In this document: positions 9,355-20,342 of the stretch, in pieces | How the letters are laid out: each line of letters begins with the position of its first letter | How positions within the stretch are numbered: the first letter of the stretch is position 1 | NCBI GenBank assembly: GCA_037013495.1 | Contig: CM072802.1 | Coordinates: 63,022,983-63,086,982, forward strand | Source: Hippophae tibetana | Lineage: Eukaryota; Streptophyta; Magnoliopsida; Rosales; Elaeagnaceae | Length of the DNA stretch: 64,000 bases | Direction: 5' to 3' | The notes under the pieces: generated by a model | What the model saw: the letters and a program-made list of their open reading frames with translations, nothing else | What the model was told of the DNA's origin: nothing | Databases searched by the model: none | Program-made: the position numbers and the translations under genes

Positions 9355-11362
9355 TGATGAGTGCTCAAAAAGCACTAAAATAACCATGATTTTATGTATC
9401 TTAATTGATTAAAAATACATATATTTATATGTTTTATCATATATTTATATAAATTTGTCTTTTTCGGAATCACGGGTATTTTTATTGTTTTTCAGGTATT
9501 TTGGCTTAAAAACGCAATGTAAAGACTCAAAGAGGAATATTTGAAGCAATACATCACAAATATATCAATAAATAAGTGAGAAAAGGTCAACAAACATGGA
9601 AAAATCGGACGAAATGGGTCGAAAAGGTCAAAAATGTCAAAAAGACGAAAATCGCGCGCCGCAGCCCAGCCGTGCGCGCAGCCCAGCGCCCAGCCGCGCG
9701 CTCCCCATTCCGCGCGCGCCCGCGCGCGGGCACTGTTCATGCGCGCCGAGCTGCGCGCAGCGACAGCCCCAGCGCGCGCGCGCAGCGCCCCAACAGCCCC
9801 CCTCCGCGCACCCAACGTGTTTTCGCCCCATTTTTCACGTGCAGCCGCCCCTGTGACGTCATGCTGACGTCATTGATGACATCAACAATTCCAATACGCG
9901 TTTTTACATTTTTTAATATTTTTTTAACATTGTTTTACTCATTTTTTCTCTCCATCCTCACCTATAAATACCCCCCTTCCCTTCACTTCAAATCACACCT
10001 TCAAAACTCACTTCTCTCTTCTTTCTTTCTCTCATTTCTTAGTTTTTAGTTTCTCTTAGTTTCTTTCTAAGTTTCTAAGCTTTTCTTAGTTTTTCTCTTA
10101 GTTTTTAGTTCAATTCTCTTAGGTTTAGTGTTCTTCTCTTTTTGAGAGGAACTTGTAATGTTTTTGTAATAATTTAGATTTTTGATTCAATATATGGAAG
10201 TGCAAATTCCGCTCGGAGGTTTTCTAGCTACGGGAATAGCGTCAAAGTTCTGTAAGGATTTTATTTTCTTTACAGTTATTTTTATGCTTTATTCTTACAT
10301 GTTATATTTAATTTGTCTACGGTTAAATTTAACTATGCTAGCTGTTTAGTAAAAATGATGTAATAACGACGTTGTTATGCTTGCGAAATATTAAATAGGT
10401 AAAAATCTTTAAAATGAATTGAGTTTGTTTTTATTCAAGATTTTATATTAAGAATGTTAGAGAGAAATATATTATTTTTCATTACAAACTTAAACCTGAA
10501 AATTAGATTTTAAGGTTTAGTTATCCGGTCTAATTTAGAGTAGTGCTCTTTTATTTGTTGGTACAATCGCCCGGTAGTTAGAGTGAAACTCTATTTCAAA
10601 AGTTTTTATAAGAATTATTATGTGAAAATGTATTGACAACATGTTTTCAATAGTGGTTTTAAAACTTGAAAGTTAGTACTCGGATAATTAAATTCTTATG
10701 TTTAATTTGGACACCTTGAATAATGTTTAAATTGTCTAACCCCACCAAAGGTGGGATTTAAATGGTTCATTTTCAATCTCTTAGAAAAAGGAATTAATTT
10801 AATTAAGCATATTAGTTATCAACCCCACCCTAGGTGTTAATTGATTTGTTTAGTTAACAAAGAATATCTAACCCCACCAAAGGTGGTATTTATATAAAAA
10901 AGGGAGAATCAATAAAATATCAATTTATATCTTTAATAACCTAGTTAATATGAGCAAGCATAATTAATTTAGTTATTATATCCATAAATACTCCGCTAAT
11001 ATAAATGATAAAAATTTGCATGAATATTTATTGAATCTGTATATATGTTTATTTTTAGATAATTATTTATTGAATTTGTATCTATGTTTATTTTTATTAT
11101 ATTTAATAAATCTGTATATATGTTTATTTTATGTTATTAGATTAGGAACACAAAAACCCCAAATTATCGTGACAGAATGTTTAGGATTTAATTTCGTTTT
11201 TAAAAGTTTGAATAATAAGTTAAAAACCACATACATATCTTCCTTAGATCGACCTTGGGAGTATACTTATCATTTTCTACGAAATGATTCGTGCGCTTGC
11301 GAGAGTTTTATAAATATTAAAACCAAAGTATTGGCAAGAATCGACGATGTCGGTTTTCGCCC
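9355..11362 (+). repeat. 3' LTR of E1
   Basis: Starts TGATGAGTGCTC directly after the G-rich primer and ends near TTTTCGCC. It matches the solo LTR at 26034-27951 along its length; intact copies end CATCA, so the last bases here are altered or lost. U3 has a small hairpin (AGTGCT/AGCACT) at the edge, a GC-rich tract at 9651-9835 in otherwise AT-rich DNA, and a bZIP-type enhancer. TATA is at 9963. Downstream, R/U5 holds CCCACCAAAGGTGGG-type hairpins (10741-10755 and 10874-10886) and an ATCATTT/AAATGAT hairpin (11269-11288). The tail at 11020-11140 has extra copies of a unit of about 45 bp around TATGTTTATTTT compared with E2. Small reading frames in the LTR are not credible genes. Confidence 0.92.
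9836..9970 (+). promoter_or_regulatory. LTR promoter: G-box, paired TGACGTCA sites, TATA box
   Basis: CACGTG (9836-9841), TGACGTCA (9854-9861) and TGACGTCA again (9865-9872, 11 bp later), followed by the related TTGATGACATCA. TATAAATA is at 9963-9970. CACGTG and TGACGTCA are binding sites of plant bZIP factors (G-box and C-box/as-1 type). The arrangement is the same in the E2, solo and M LTRs. Transcription probably starts some 30 bases after TATA, in the C-rich stretch. Here the promoter reads into the flanking DNA. Confidence 0.72.
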
Positions 11363-12329
11363 TCAATCAGACCCAACGATCAATGCGTAGGCCGTATCCA
11401 CAAAAACTTAAAGAAGTTTCATAATATCCCATACACCGACAATCGAAGCCAATCTCAAGCTTTAGGTTCAAACACGCCACCCCAAATTTTCGTCCAACAT
11501 AGTAAACAAGAACAATACAGGTACTACGCATCACGCCTGAGAACGACCCAAACTGCCCATGGTTCGATACTACTAGAGTAATCGGATGTCTTTTTTTCAC
11601 TGCACACAAGATACCGAAGCAAATGCAAAGCATGCGTGTCCCATACAACAGCCTATCTTTCATGGGAGAATGCCCATCGACGAGAAACAAGACAATATAT
11701 TCATTTAAGAGCACCACTGCCCACCATGCCATGTTTCCCATCTCAAAAGCAAACACCAATGCAACAAATTCCCCCAACCAGAGTGGTGCCATCGTGGGAA
11801 CATCCCCCCGAGCATTGCAGTGCGCAGTGGGTTAAGCACGTAGCCTACGGAGTTCATCCATGCCTAGACAACCACCAAAGTTGGGTTCCAATGAAGCACA
11901 CCAGCGGGACCAAAACCGAGGCAACACCGTCAATTCATGCTTTAGTGTTGTGCGAATGCCCATCGACGAGAAACACGACATTATATTCATTTAAGAGCAC
12001 CACTGCCCACCACGCCATGTTTCCCATCTCAAAGCAAACACCAACGCAACAAATTCCCCCAATCAAAGTGGTGTGCCATCAACACATCCCCCCGAGCATT
12101 GCAGTGCGCGGTTGGTTAAGCACGTAGCCTACGGGGTTCATCCGTGGCTAGACAACCACCAAAGTTGGGTTCCAATGAAGCACACCCGCGGGACCGAAAC
12201 CGAAGGGACTAACCGAGGCAACACCGTCAATTCTTATTAGCTTGAATTATTTTGGGCCACTTCCACGGTCTAAGTTAGCATTCGACTCGTCGGAATGGGC
12301 ACATAATACAATTCAAGAAAACAAAAATT
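11363..12329 (+). other. Unassigned sequence with a 287-bp direct duplication
   Basis: It lies between the E1 LTR and satellite array A, less AT-rich than either. The stretch 11667-11953 is repeated with small changes at 11954-12235; both start GAATGCCCATCGACGAGAAAC and both contain GAGCATTGCAGTGCGC and GGGTTCCAATGAAGCACACC. A 141-codon frame on the minus strand (11367-11792) and a 163-codon frame on the plus strand (11636-12127) resemble nothing I recognise. 12236-12329 is a short AT-rich bridge with a CTTGAATT/AATTCAAG inverted repeat. It could be a fragment of another tandem repeat, an older element or captured host DNA. Confidence 0.5.
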
Positions 12330-14571
12330 TAGAGGTGCCCATCAATGCCCGCAATGGTGGCACCTCAGAACGAGCACTCTATGTCATCTTCGTATTTATA
12401 CCATGCCTAACCTAATATTTTGTGATCAATAAATCTTAGATGATGAAAGGAATTGCATCCAACAAGAACAAATAGTTTTGGGCGAATTTTCTATTTTTCA
12501 TGATTTTTCGAAATTTGTCACTTCAAAAAATGAAAAAAAATACTTCCTTGTGCATAAAATCATGAACTTTCTAGTACGAGATGCCATACTATTCTAAACA
12601 TGTGTGAAAAAAATCGCCCTCAAATTCCATCGTTTGACATGGTTTTCCCCACGGGGTGTTAGAGGTGCCTATCAATGCCCGCAACGGTGCACCTCAAAAT
12701 GAGAATTACTTGTCATCTTCGTATTTCTACCATGACAAACCTTATATTTTGTGATCAATAAATCATAGATGATGAAAGGAATTGCATCCAACAAGAACCA
12801 ATAGTTTTGGCCGAATTTTCTATTTTTCATGATTTTTTGAAGCCTTCAAAAAATGACTAAAAATACTTCCCGTGTCAATAAAATTATGAAAGTTTCCAGT
12901 ACGAGATGGCATATTATTATAAATATGTGTGCAAAACATTGCCCCAAAATTCCATCGTTTGACATGGTTTTTCTCACGGAATGTTAGAGGTTCCAATCAA
13001 TGCCCGCAATGGTGGCACCTCAAAACGAGTATTCCTTATCATCTTCGTATTTATACCATGCCAAAGCTAATATTTTTTTTATCAATAAATCTTAAATTAT
13101 GAAAGGAATTGCATCCAACAAGAACCAATAGTGTTGGCCGAACTTTCTATTTTTTTATGAGTTTCCAAAGTTTGTGACTTCAAAAAATGAGTAAAAATAC
13201 TTCCTGTTCCCATAAAATCATGAACCTTTGCAGTACGAGATGTGATGTTATTATAAATATGTGTGCAAAACATCGCCCCAAAATTCCATCGTTTGACATG
13301 GTTTTGCCCATGGGGTATTAGAGGTGCCCATCAATTCTCGCAATGGTGGCACCTCAGAACGAGCATTCCTTGTCATCTTCGTATTTATACTATGCCAAAC
13401 CTAATATTTTGTGATCAATAAATCTTAGATGATGAAAGGAATTACATCCAACAAGAACCAATAGTTTTGGCCGAATTTTCTATTTTACATGATTTTCCGA
13501 AGTTTGTCACTTCAAAAAATGAAAAACAAATACTTCCCGTGTGCATAAAATCATGAACTTTCCAGTACGAGATGCCATACTATTCTAAACATGTGTGAAA
13601 AAAATCGCTCTCAAATTCCATCGTTTGACATGGTTTTCCCCACGGGGTGTTAGAGGTATCCATCAATGCCCGCAATGGTGGCAACTCAAAATGAGAATTC
13701 CTTGTCATCTTCATATTTCTACCATGCCAAACCTAATATTTTGTGATCAATAAATCATAGATGATGAAAGTAATTGCATCCAACAAGAACCAATAATTTT
13801 GGCCGAATTTTCTATTTTTCATGATTTTCTGAAGCCTTCAAAAAATGAGTAAAAATACTTCCCGTGTCCATAAAATTATCAAACTTTCCAGTACGAGATG
13901 GCATATTATTATAAATATGTGTGAAAAACATCACCCTAAAATTCCATCGTTTGACATGGTTTTGCCCATGGAATGTTAGAGGTTCCAATCAATGCCCACA
14001 ACGATGGCACCTCAAAACGAGCTTTCCTTGTCATCTTCGTATTTATACCATGCCAAACTTAATATTTTGTGATCAATAAATCTTAGATGATGAAAGGAAT
14101 TTCATCCAACAAGGAGCAATAGTTTTGGCCGAATTTTCTATTTTTCATGATTTTTTCGAAGTTTGTCACTTCAAAAAATGAATAAAAATACTTCCCTTGT
14201 GCATAAAATAATGAAATTTGCAGTAGGAGATGGCATACTATTTTAAACTTGTGTGAAAAAAATCGACCTAAAATACAATCGTTTGACATGGTTTTGGCCA
14301 CGGGGTGTTAGAGGTTCCCATCAATACCCGCAACGGTGGCACCTGAAAACGAGCATTCCTTGTCATCTTCATATTGCTACCGTGACAAACCTAATATTTT
14401 GTGATCAATAAATCATAGATGATGAAAGGAATTGCATCCTACAAGAACCAATAGTTTTGGCCGAACTTTCTTTTTTTTATGATTTTCCAAAGTTTGTGAC
14501 TTCAAAAAATGAGTAAAAATACTTCCCGTTCCCATAAAATCGTGAACCTTTGAAGTATGAGATGGGATGTT
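12330..14571 (+). repeat. Satellite array A (about 7 monomers of 326-332 bp)
   Basis: The anchor AGTTTTGGCCGAATTTTC recurs at 13463, 13795, 14121 and 14453, a spacing of 326-332. Monomers share GAGGTGCCCATCAATGCC, TTGTCATCTTCGTATTT, TGTGATCAATAAATC and CATCGTTTGACATGGTTTT. The array starts mid-monomer at TAGAGGTGCCC and ends mid-monomer at GATGGGATGTT, where E2 is inserted. It has the same orientation as array B. Copies here diverge more from each other than those in the core of array B, as expected at an array edge. No coding function. Confidence 0.93.
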
Positions 14572-16410
14572 TGATGAGTGCTCAAAAAGCACTAAAATAA
14601 CCAGGATTTTATGCACATTAATTGATTAAAAATATATATATTTATATGTTTTATCATATATTTATATAAATTTGTCTTTTTCGGAATCACAGGTATTTTT
14701 ATTGTTTTTCAGGTATTTTGGTTTAAAAATGCAACTTAAAGACTCAAAGAGGAATACTGGAAGCAATACATCACAAATATATTAATAAATAAATGGGGAA
14801 AGGTCAACAAATATGGAAAATTGGACAAAATGGGTCAAAAAGGTCAAAAATGTCAAAAAGGAGAAAATCGCCCCCAACCGCGCCCCAGCGCCCAGCTGCG
14901 CGCCAAGCCGCGCATGCTTCACCCAGATCCGCGTGCACACGCGCGCACCATTCCCAGATCCGCGCGCCCCCCTGCGTGCAGCACATGCCCTTCCGCGCGC
15001 GCCGACGCCCATTTCGCCCCATTTTTCACGTGCAGCCGCCCATGACGTCATGCTGACGTCATCAATGACCTCAGCATTTACACTACGCGTTTTAACATTT
15101 TTTTACTCATTTTTTCTCTCCATCCTCACCTATAAATACCCTTTTCCCTTCACTTCTAAACACACCTTAAAAACACACTTCTCTCTTCTTTCTTTCTTTC
15201 TTTTCTTAGATTTTTAGTTTTTTTTAGTTTTTAGTTAATTTCTCATAGTTTTAGAGTTCTTCCCTTTTTGGGAAGAACTAGTTATGTTTATGTAATTTAT
15301 TAGCTTTTTGATTCAATAAATGGAAGTGCAAATTCCGCTTGGAGGTTTTCCAGCAACAGGAATAGCGTCGAAGTTTTGTAAGGATTTTATTTTCTTTACA
15401 GTTATTTTTATGCTTTATTCTTACATGTTATATTTAATTTGCCTGTGATTAAATTTAAGTGTGATGGCTGTTTAGTAAACATGATGTACTAATAACGTTG
15501 TTATGCTTGCGAAATATTAAATAAGTAAAAATCTCTAAAATGAATTGATTTTATTTTTATTCAAGATTTTATATTAAGAATGTTAGAGAGAAATATATTA
15601 TTTTTCATTACAAACTTAAACCTGAAAATTAGATTTTATGGTTTAGTTATCCGGTCTGATTTAGAGTAGTGCTCTTTTATTTTATGGTACAATCGCCCGG
15701 TAGTTAGAGTGAAGTTCTATTTCAAAAGTTTTTATAAGAATTATTATGTGAAAATGTATTGACAACATGTTTTCAATAGTGGTTTTAAAACTTGAAAGTT
15801 AGTACTCGGATAATTAAATTCTTATGTTTAATTTGGACACCTTGAATAAAGTTTAAACTGTCTAACCCCACCAAAGGTGGCATTTAAATGGTTCATTTTC
15901 AATCTCTTAGAAAAATGAATTAATTTAATTAAGCAAATTGGTTATCAACCACACCCATAGGTGTTAATTGATTTGTTTAGTTAACAAAGAATATCTAACC
16001 CCACCAAAGGTGGTATTCATACAAAAAAGGGAGAATCAATAAATATCAATTCATATCTTTAATAACCTAAATAATATGAGCAAGCATAATTAACTTAGTT
16101 ATTATATCCATAAATACTCCGCTATTATAAATGATAAAATTTGCATAAATGTTTATTGAATCTATGTTTATTTTTATGTAAGTAGATTAAAAACACAAAA
16201 CACAAAAATATCGTGACATGATGTTTAGGATTTAATTTCGTTTTTAAAAGTTTGAATAATAAATTAAAAACCACATACATTCCTTCCTTAGCTGGACCGT
16301 GGGAGTATACTTATCATTTTCTACGAAATAATTCGTGCACTTGCGATAGTTTTATAGATATTAAAACCAAAGTATTGGCAAGAATCGGCGATGCCGGTTT
16401 TCGCTCATCA
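14572..16410 (+). repeat. 5' LTR of E2
   Basis: TGATGAG at the start and CTCATCA at the end form short terminal inverted repeats; length 1839 bp. It contains the GC-rich tract (14868-15020), CACGTG (15027-15032), two TGACGTCA sites 11 bp apart (15043-15050 and 15054-15061), TATAAATA (15131-15138), a possible poly(A) signal AATAAA near 15316, and CCACCAAAGGTGG hairpins. It is shorter than the E1 LTR mainly in the GC tract and in the U5 tail repeats. Reading frames here are chance products of GC-rich sequence. Confidence 0.93.
15027..15138 (+). promoter_or_regulatory. E2 LTR promoter: G-box, paired TGACGTCA, TATA
   Basis: Same order and same 11-bp offset of the two TGACGTCA palindromes as in E1, with TATAAATA 77 bp after the second site. 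It would drive the E2 RNA from the 5' LTR. Confidence 0.7.
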
Positions 16411-16470
16411 AGTTTTTGGTGCCGTTGCCGAAGATGGCATCAAGTTTTTGACGCCGTTGTCGGGAAAGGA
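16411..16470 (+). promoter_or_regulatory. Primer-binding site, duplicated and mutated (tRNA-Asp type)
   Basis: The sequence just past the LTR reads TTTTTGGTGCCGTTGCCG (16413-16430) and, 32 bp later, TTTTTGACGCCGTTGTCGGG. Both are variants of TGGCGCCGTTGCCGGGG, the complement of the 3' end of plant tRNA-Asp. The 32-bp unit (about 16409-16440 and 16441-16472) is a tandem duplication of the LTR/primer-site junction. Each copy carries one or more transitions, so priming ability is uncertain. Confidence 0.8.
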
Positions 16471-16596
16471 ATAGCGGTTTTTAAATTATTTATCAAAATT
16501 TTAAAAACATTTTTTGTGCTGTAAATAATTGTGATTTTTTTTTGTTTTAATAAAAAAATTATAATCAAATTTCAAATTTCATAATAAATAATAAAA

Positions 16597-16629
<33 letters not shown>

Positions 16630-17840
16630 AAAATATTTTTTAGTAAAATAATTTAGAAATTTGAAATTTAAAGTAAAAATTTTTACCGTTCATGAATAGT
16701 AAAAAATAATAATAATATTAAAAAAAACAAATTAAAAAAAATTAAAATTTTTAAAATAAATAAATAATATAACGTTAATAGTAAAATAAAATTATCGTTT
16801 ATGAATAGTAAAAAATAAATAAATAAATAAAATAAAAAATTTAAAATTTTTAAGATAAATATAATTAAATAAATAAATAATATAGTGTAGATAGTAAAAT
16901 AAAATTACGATTCATGAATAGTAAAAAAAAATTAAAAACTTAAAAAAATTTTAAGATAAAAAATAAATAAATAATATATTGTAAATAGTAAAATAAAATT
17001 ACTGTTCATGAATAGTAAAAAATAAGAAATAAAAAATTAAAAATTAAAAATTAAAAAAAAAATTAAAATTAAAAATTAAAAAAAAATAAAACTTACTTTT
17101 TAATTTTCATTTTCATTTAATTTTTATTTAAAATCTTAATTTTATTTTTGTTAAATAAAAATAAAAAAAATTCAATTTTTATTTTTTATTTGCTTTTACC
17201 TTTCTCTATTTTAATTTATTTTATTTTATTTTACCTTTTTCAATTTTAATTTATTTTATTTTTATTTTTATTTTTATTTTATTTTTATTAATTTTTTTTT
17301 TCTTTATTTTCTTTAACTATTTTTTTTCTCTCTCTTAATTTTCATTTAACTTAGATTTTTACTAACTTAATTAACTTAGATTTTTAATTAACTTAACTTA
17401 ATTAACTTAGATTTTTACTTAAATTAACTTAATTAACTTAACTTTTTAATTAACTTAGATTTTTCATTAACTTAATTAACTTGGATTTTTACTTCACTTA
17501 ACTTAATTAACTTAGATTTTTTTTAAACTTAACTAACTTAGCTTTTTAATTAACTTAAATTTTTTTTATTAACTTAATTAACTTAGATTTTTAATTAACT
17601 TAGATTTTTTTTTACTTAACTAACTTAGATTTTTACTTAACTTAACTTAATTAACTTAGATTTTTACTTAAATTAACTTAATTAACTTAACTTTTTAATT
17701 AACTTTGATTAACTTAGCTTTTTAATTAACTTAGATTTTTTTTAACTTAACTAACTTAGCTTTTTAATTAACTTAACTTAATTAACTTAGATTTTCTTTT
17801 ACTTAATTAACCTAAATTTTTACTTAACTTAACTTTAATA
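16471..17840 (+). repeat. Repetitive AT-rich leader of E2
   Basis: 16680-17040 holds four copies of the GTTCATGAATAGTAAAA repeat also present in E1. 17080-17330 is low-complexity A/T. 17330-17830 is a minisatellite of AATTAACTTAGATTTTT and ACTTAACTTAATTAACTTAG units. No reading frame. The minisatellite is not seen in E1 or M, so this leader has expanded independently. Confidence 0.75.
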
Positions 17841-17860
17841 ACATGAAAGTAAAGATCTAA

Positions 17861-17995
17861 GGGAGTTCTGTCTAGGAGACTAGTTCTTGGAAGCCTTTGT
17901 GTCACTAGTCTTTCCTAGGAACGTTGCTCTGTCTAGGAGGATGGTTTTTAAGGAGCCTTTGCCCCACCATTCTTTCTTGGGAGCACTCTTGGTTA
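17861..17995 (+). promoter_or_regulatory. Paired leader stem-loops of E2
   Basis: Same two-unit fold as in E1. AGACTAGT pairs with ACTAGTCT in unit one. In unit two AGGATGGT faces ACCATTCT, where the A-to-G change leaves a G-U pair and keeps the helix. Retention in an element without genes supports a cis-acting role. Confidence 0.68.
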
Positions 17996-17999
17996 ATAC

Positions 18000-18300
18000 T
18001 GATTATGTTATTTTAACTTAAATAAAAAAAAATTTCTGAAACTATCTCTAAAATTTTAAAAGTTTTAATTACAATCTCAAGAGTTAGTTTCTTTGTTTGA
18101 TCTAGGTACAATTGTGTTTTGATGCCTTAATTATTTGATTTGCACCTAGATGTGGGTTATCTAAAACCCTCAAGCATGCCCTTAGTTTTTGGTACAAAAA
18201 ATTTGAAAATCAATAGGGCATGTTTGAAACAGTATAGGTAGACAACCTTGTCTTAATTGTAGGTTTGATTGACCCAATGATGAGGGGACATTGAGTTTAC
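18000..18300 (+). other. Unique spacer of E2 replacing gag and pol
   Basis: About 280 bp with no match to E1 or M inside the window. It runs from just after the leader stem-loops to the GAGGGGACATTGAG motif that precedes the double hairpin. There is no reading frame of note. It could be captured host DNA or the remains of an older coding region. Confidence 0.5.
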
Positions 18301-18321
18301 TTAAAATGCAATCCCCAAGTT

Positions 18322-18370
18322 ACGTCTTGCTAAAACGTTAAACTAAGCGCTGGATGGGAGGCAACCCATC
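18322..18370 (+). promoter_or_regulatory. Double hairpin of E2
   Basis: CGTCTTGCTAAAACG (first stem decayed at one pair) followed by GATGGGAGGCAACCCATC (18353-18370, six-pair stem intact). It is preceded by GGGGACATTGAG, as the gag1-side module is in E1, but continues like the pol-side module. Confidence 0.65.
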
Positions 18371-18783
18371 ATTTTAGGTAATTTTCTGTTATTTATTTTA
18401 TTTACTTAATTTTATTGTTTATTTTAGTTTAATAATTTTTAAATTGTTAAAACTAAAAATATTTGTTGACATGTTAGAAGTTTACAGCGATATGTCTGTA
18501 TACACTTTAATGATGAATATGATGGATGCACCTGCATTTCTCCATTACTACTTACACATTCTCAGGAAATAGGTATTTTTTCTTCTCTTTTCTCTTTATC
18601 TTTAATTTACAGTTGTTACATTGAGGACAATGTAAGTTTTAGGTTGGGGGTGGTGAAAAGTTACCATACTTAATTAGAAAAAAAAAGATTTAACAATTTA
18701 AAAATTAAAAAAAAAATTATGTCCACGTTTTCATTTTTTGTGTTTGGTTTTATTTTTGTTTTGTGTGATTTAGTAATTTTTGA

Positions 18784-18832
<49 letters not shown>

Positions 18833-20342
18833 CTCACAAAAATTTATCATTTCTTTAAATCAAATTTAAGTAAATAGTTAAGTTTTTGGTACTGTTAGAT
18901 TAATTTTTGAAAACATATCATGAAATATTTTGTAATTATTTTTGATAATTAGTTAGTTTTTGTCATAACTAGTATTTCTTGATAAAATGTGGAAATTATA
19001 TTAAACCCAAAATCGATGTTTATGAATTTTTTTTAGTGGAGACTACCTTTATGAGATATAATTTGAGCCTAATATCTTTTATTCAGAGTGAAATATATAT
19101 TTTTTCTACTCCAAACACATTTCTTATTTATTCAAATTTTTAGATAATCTCTATAGGTATTAGCATTGAATGTATGAATTTTTGCTCATCTTAATAAAGT
19201 ATCATTTATTTTTTATTATTATTTTTGCTTAGATTAAATGATTTGAGTAGAAATTGATAGTATATGCTTATATCTCATTTATGCATGACTGCTACAAAAA
19301 CAAAAAAAGACATATCTGGGGTTACCTAAACCAAGATCAAACAGAAAAGCCACAAAATTAACCACTCACCAAAATCCAAAAAAAATGTACAATCTGTACA
19401 TGGGTTGACTCTCTAAAAAAATACATATATTGAAAAATATCTAAAAAAAATAGACAGATAAAAAAATATATATAGTATCATCTACATACTATGACCCACA
19501 TTCCCTACAAAGTTGTGAGTATAGGCTAATTACAAAAGAAAGATATAGGAAGTAATTCCCTAAAAAGTCATTGCAATTTCTTCATTTGAAAAAAGCATAT
19601 ATCTTAAAATTCTTTCTTAATAAGTTTGATTTATGCATGAAAATAATTTTTATATATGATATCTTTATAATTTATACATTCGATTCCTTTCATGAGATCA
19701 ATGTTAAAATAACACTTTGAGCCTTTATTCTTTATACATATGTGAACATATTAGTTCATTTCTATACATCAACTCTTTCGCATATAAATTAGTATGAGTG
19801 TTTGAACCCATAGGATTCAGTGTTTTGAGAGTATTGACTTGTGAGGAATAGAGTCGAAGCGAATTCTGATTCATAACACTGAAATTGGGTGAAATTAAAT
19901 TGATACATTTTTGACATGAAATATGAAAATGATTTTCGACTAATTATTATAATCATGATTGGTTAAAAAGATTAAAATAACTTATGCTTGAGATTTTAAT
20001 TATGATCTTAAAAGAGATTAAAAAAGTATGAGACATTTTTGTGATATGTTGTTTTCTTTTATTCTTAAATTAATTTTTGATTTTGTTGTAATTTTAGTTT
20101 TTGATTTGATTGTTTTTATTGTTTCTTTTGATTTTTACATTTAGTTCAATGTTTGTGGGTATCATTACTGAAAACCCTCACGAGACTCAAACTCGTCCAC
20201 TAGGGCAACCTAGGGGTTTAAAGGCTTGTTGTATAGGCTAAATGCAACCGTTTCAATCCATGAATGTGATTTAGGATAGTTTAATTTTTATTTTTTATCG
20301 CTTCTCTTGCTAAGGGACTAGCAAGAAGCTGGTTGGGGGTAG
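18371..20342 (+). other. 3' non-coding region of E2, including TA microsatellite
   Basis: Co-linear with 7539-9354 of E1. It has the hairpin TTACATTGAGGACAATGTAA (18616-18635) and the GGTTGGGGGTGG tract after it, and the terminal GGTTGGGGGTAG tract before the LTR. A run of about 21 TA repeats (18788-18829) is an insertion relative to E1. The hairpin near 20220-20255 has decayed (GTTGTAT against ATGCAAC). No genes. Confidence 0.75.
18788..18829. repeat. (TA)n microsatellite
   Basis: About 21 uninterrupted TA units within the 3' region of E2, absent at the same place in E1 and M. Confidence 0.95.

Larger units (their letters stand above)
1..11362 (+). mobile_element. E1: Athila-type Ty3/gypsy LTR retrotransposon, near-complete, 5' LTR off-window
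   Basis: The order seen is leader, gag1, gag2-protease-RT-RNase H-integrase, long 3' non-coding region, purine-rich tract, 3' LTR. The window opens inside the leader, because the same leader repeats follow the primer site in E2 and M; the 5' LTR and primer site must lie upstream. Integrase downstream of RNase H places it in Ty3/gypsy. The FMDD reverse transcriptase, the absence of a chromodomain, the long LTR and the conserved hairpin ACATTGAGGACAATGT are typical of the Athila lineage (family knowledge). No env-like reading frame follows pol. The protein sequence is damaged only by one stop codon and one 1-bp deletion near the start of gag2, so the copy is young. The far end runs into unassigned sequence at about 11362 and the target duplication cannot be checked. 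Confidence 0.93.

Noticed and set aside
9492..10049. Overlapping frames of 64-157 codons, rich in Ala, Arg and Pro, in the LTR (also at 14782-15217, 26171-26550 and 62908-63258)
   Set aside because: They lie in the GC-rich tract where stop codons are rare in all frames. They overlap on both strands and differ between LTR copies.
11367..12127. Host protein gene in the unassigned segment
   Set aside because: No recognisable domain, no intron or start context, and the frames cross a direct duplication.
18788..18829. TA repeat as a functional element
   Set aside because: A simple microsatellite expansion within E2, absent from E1 and M.
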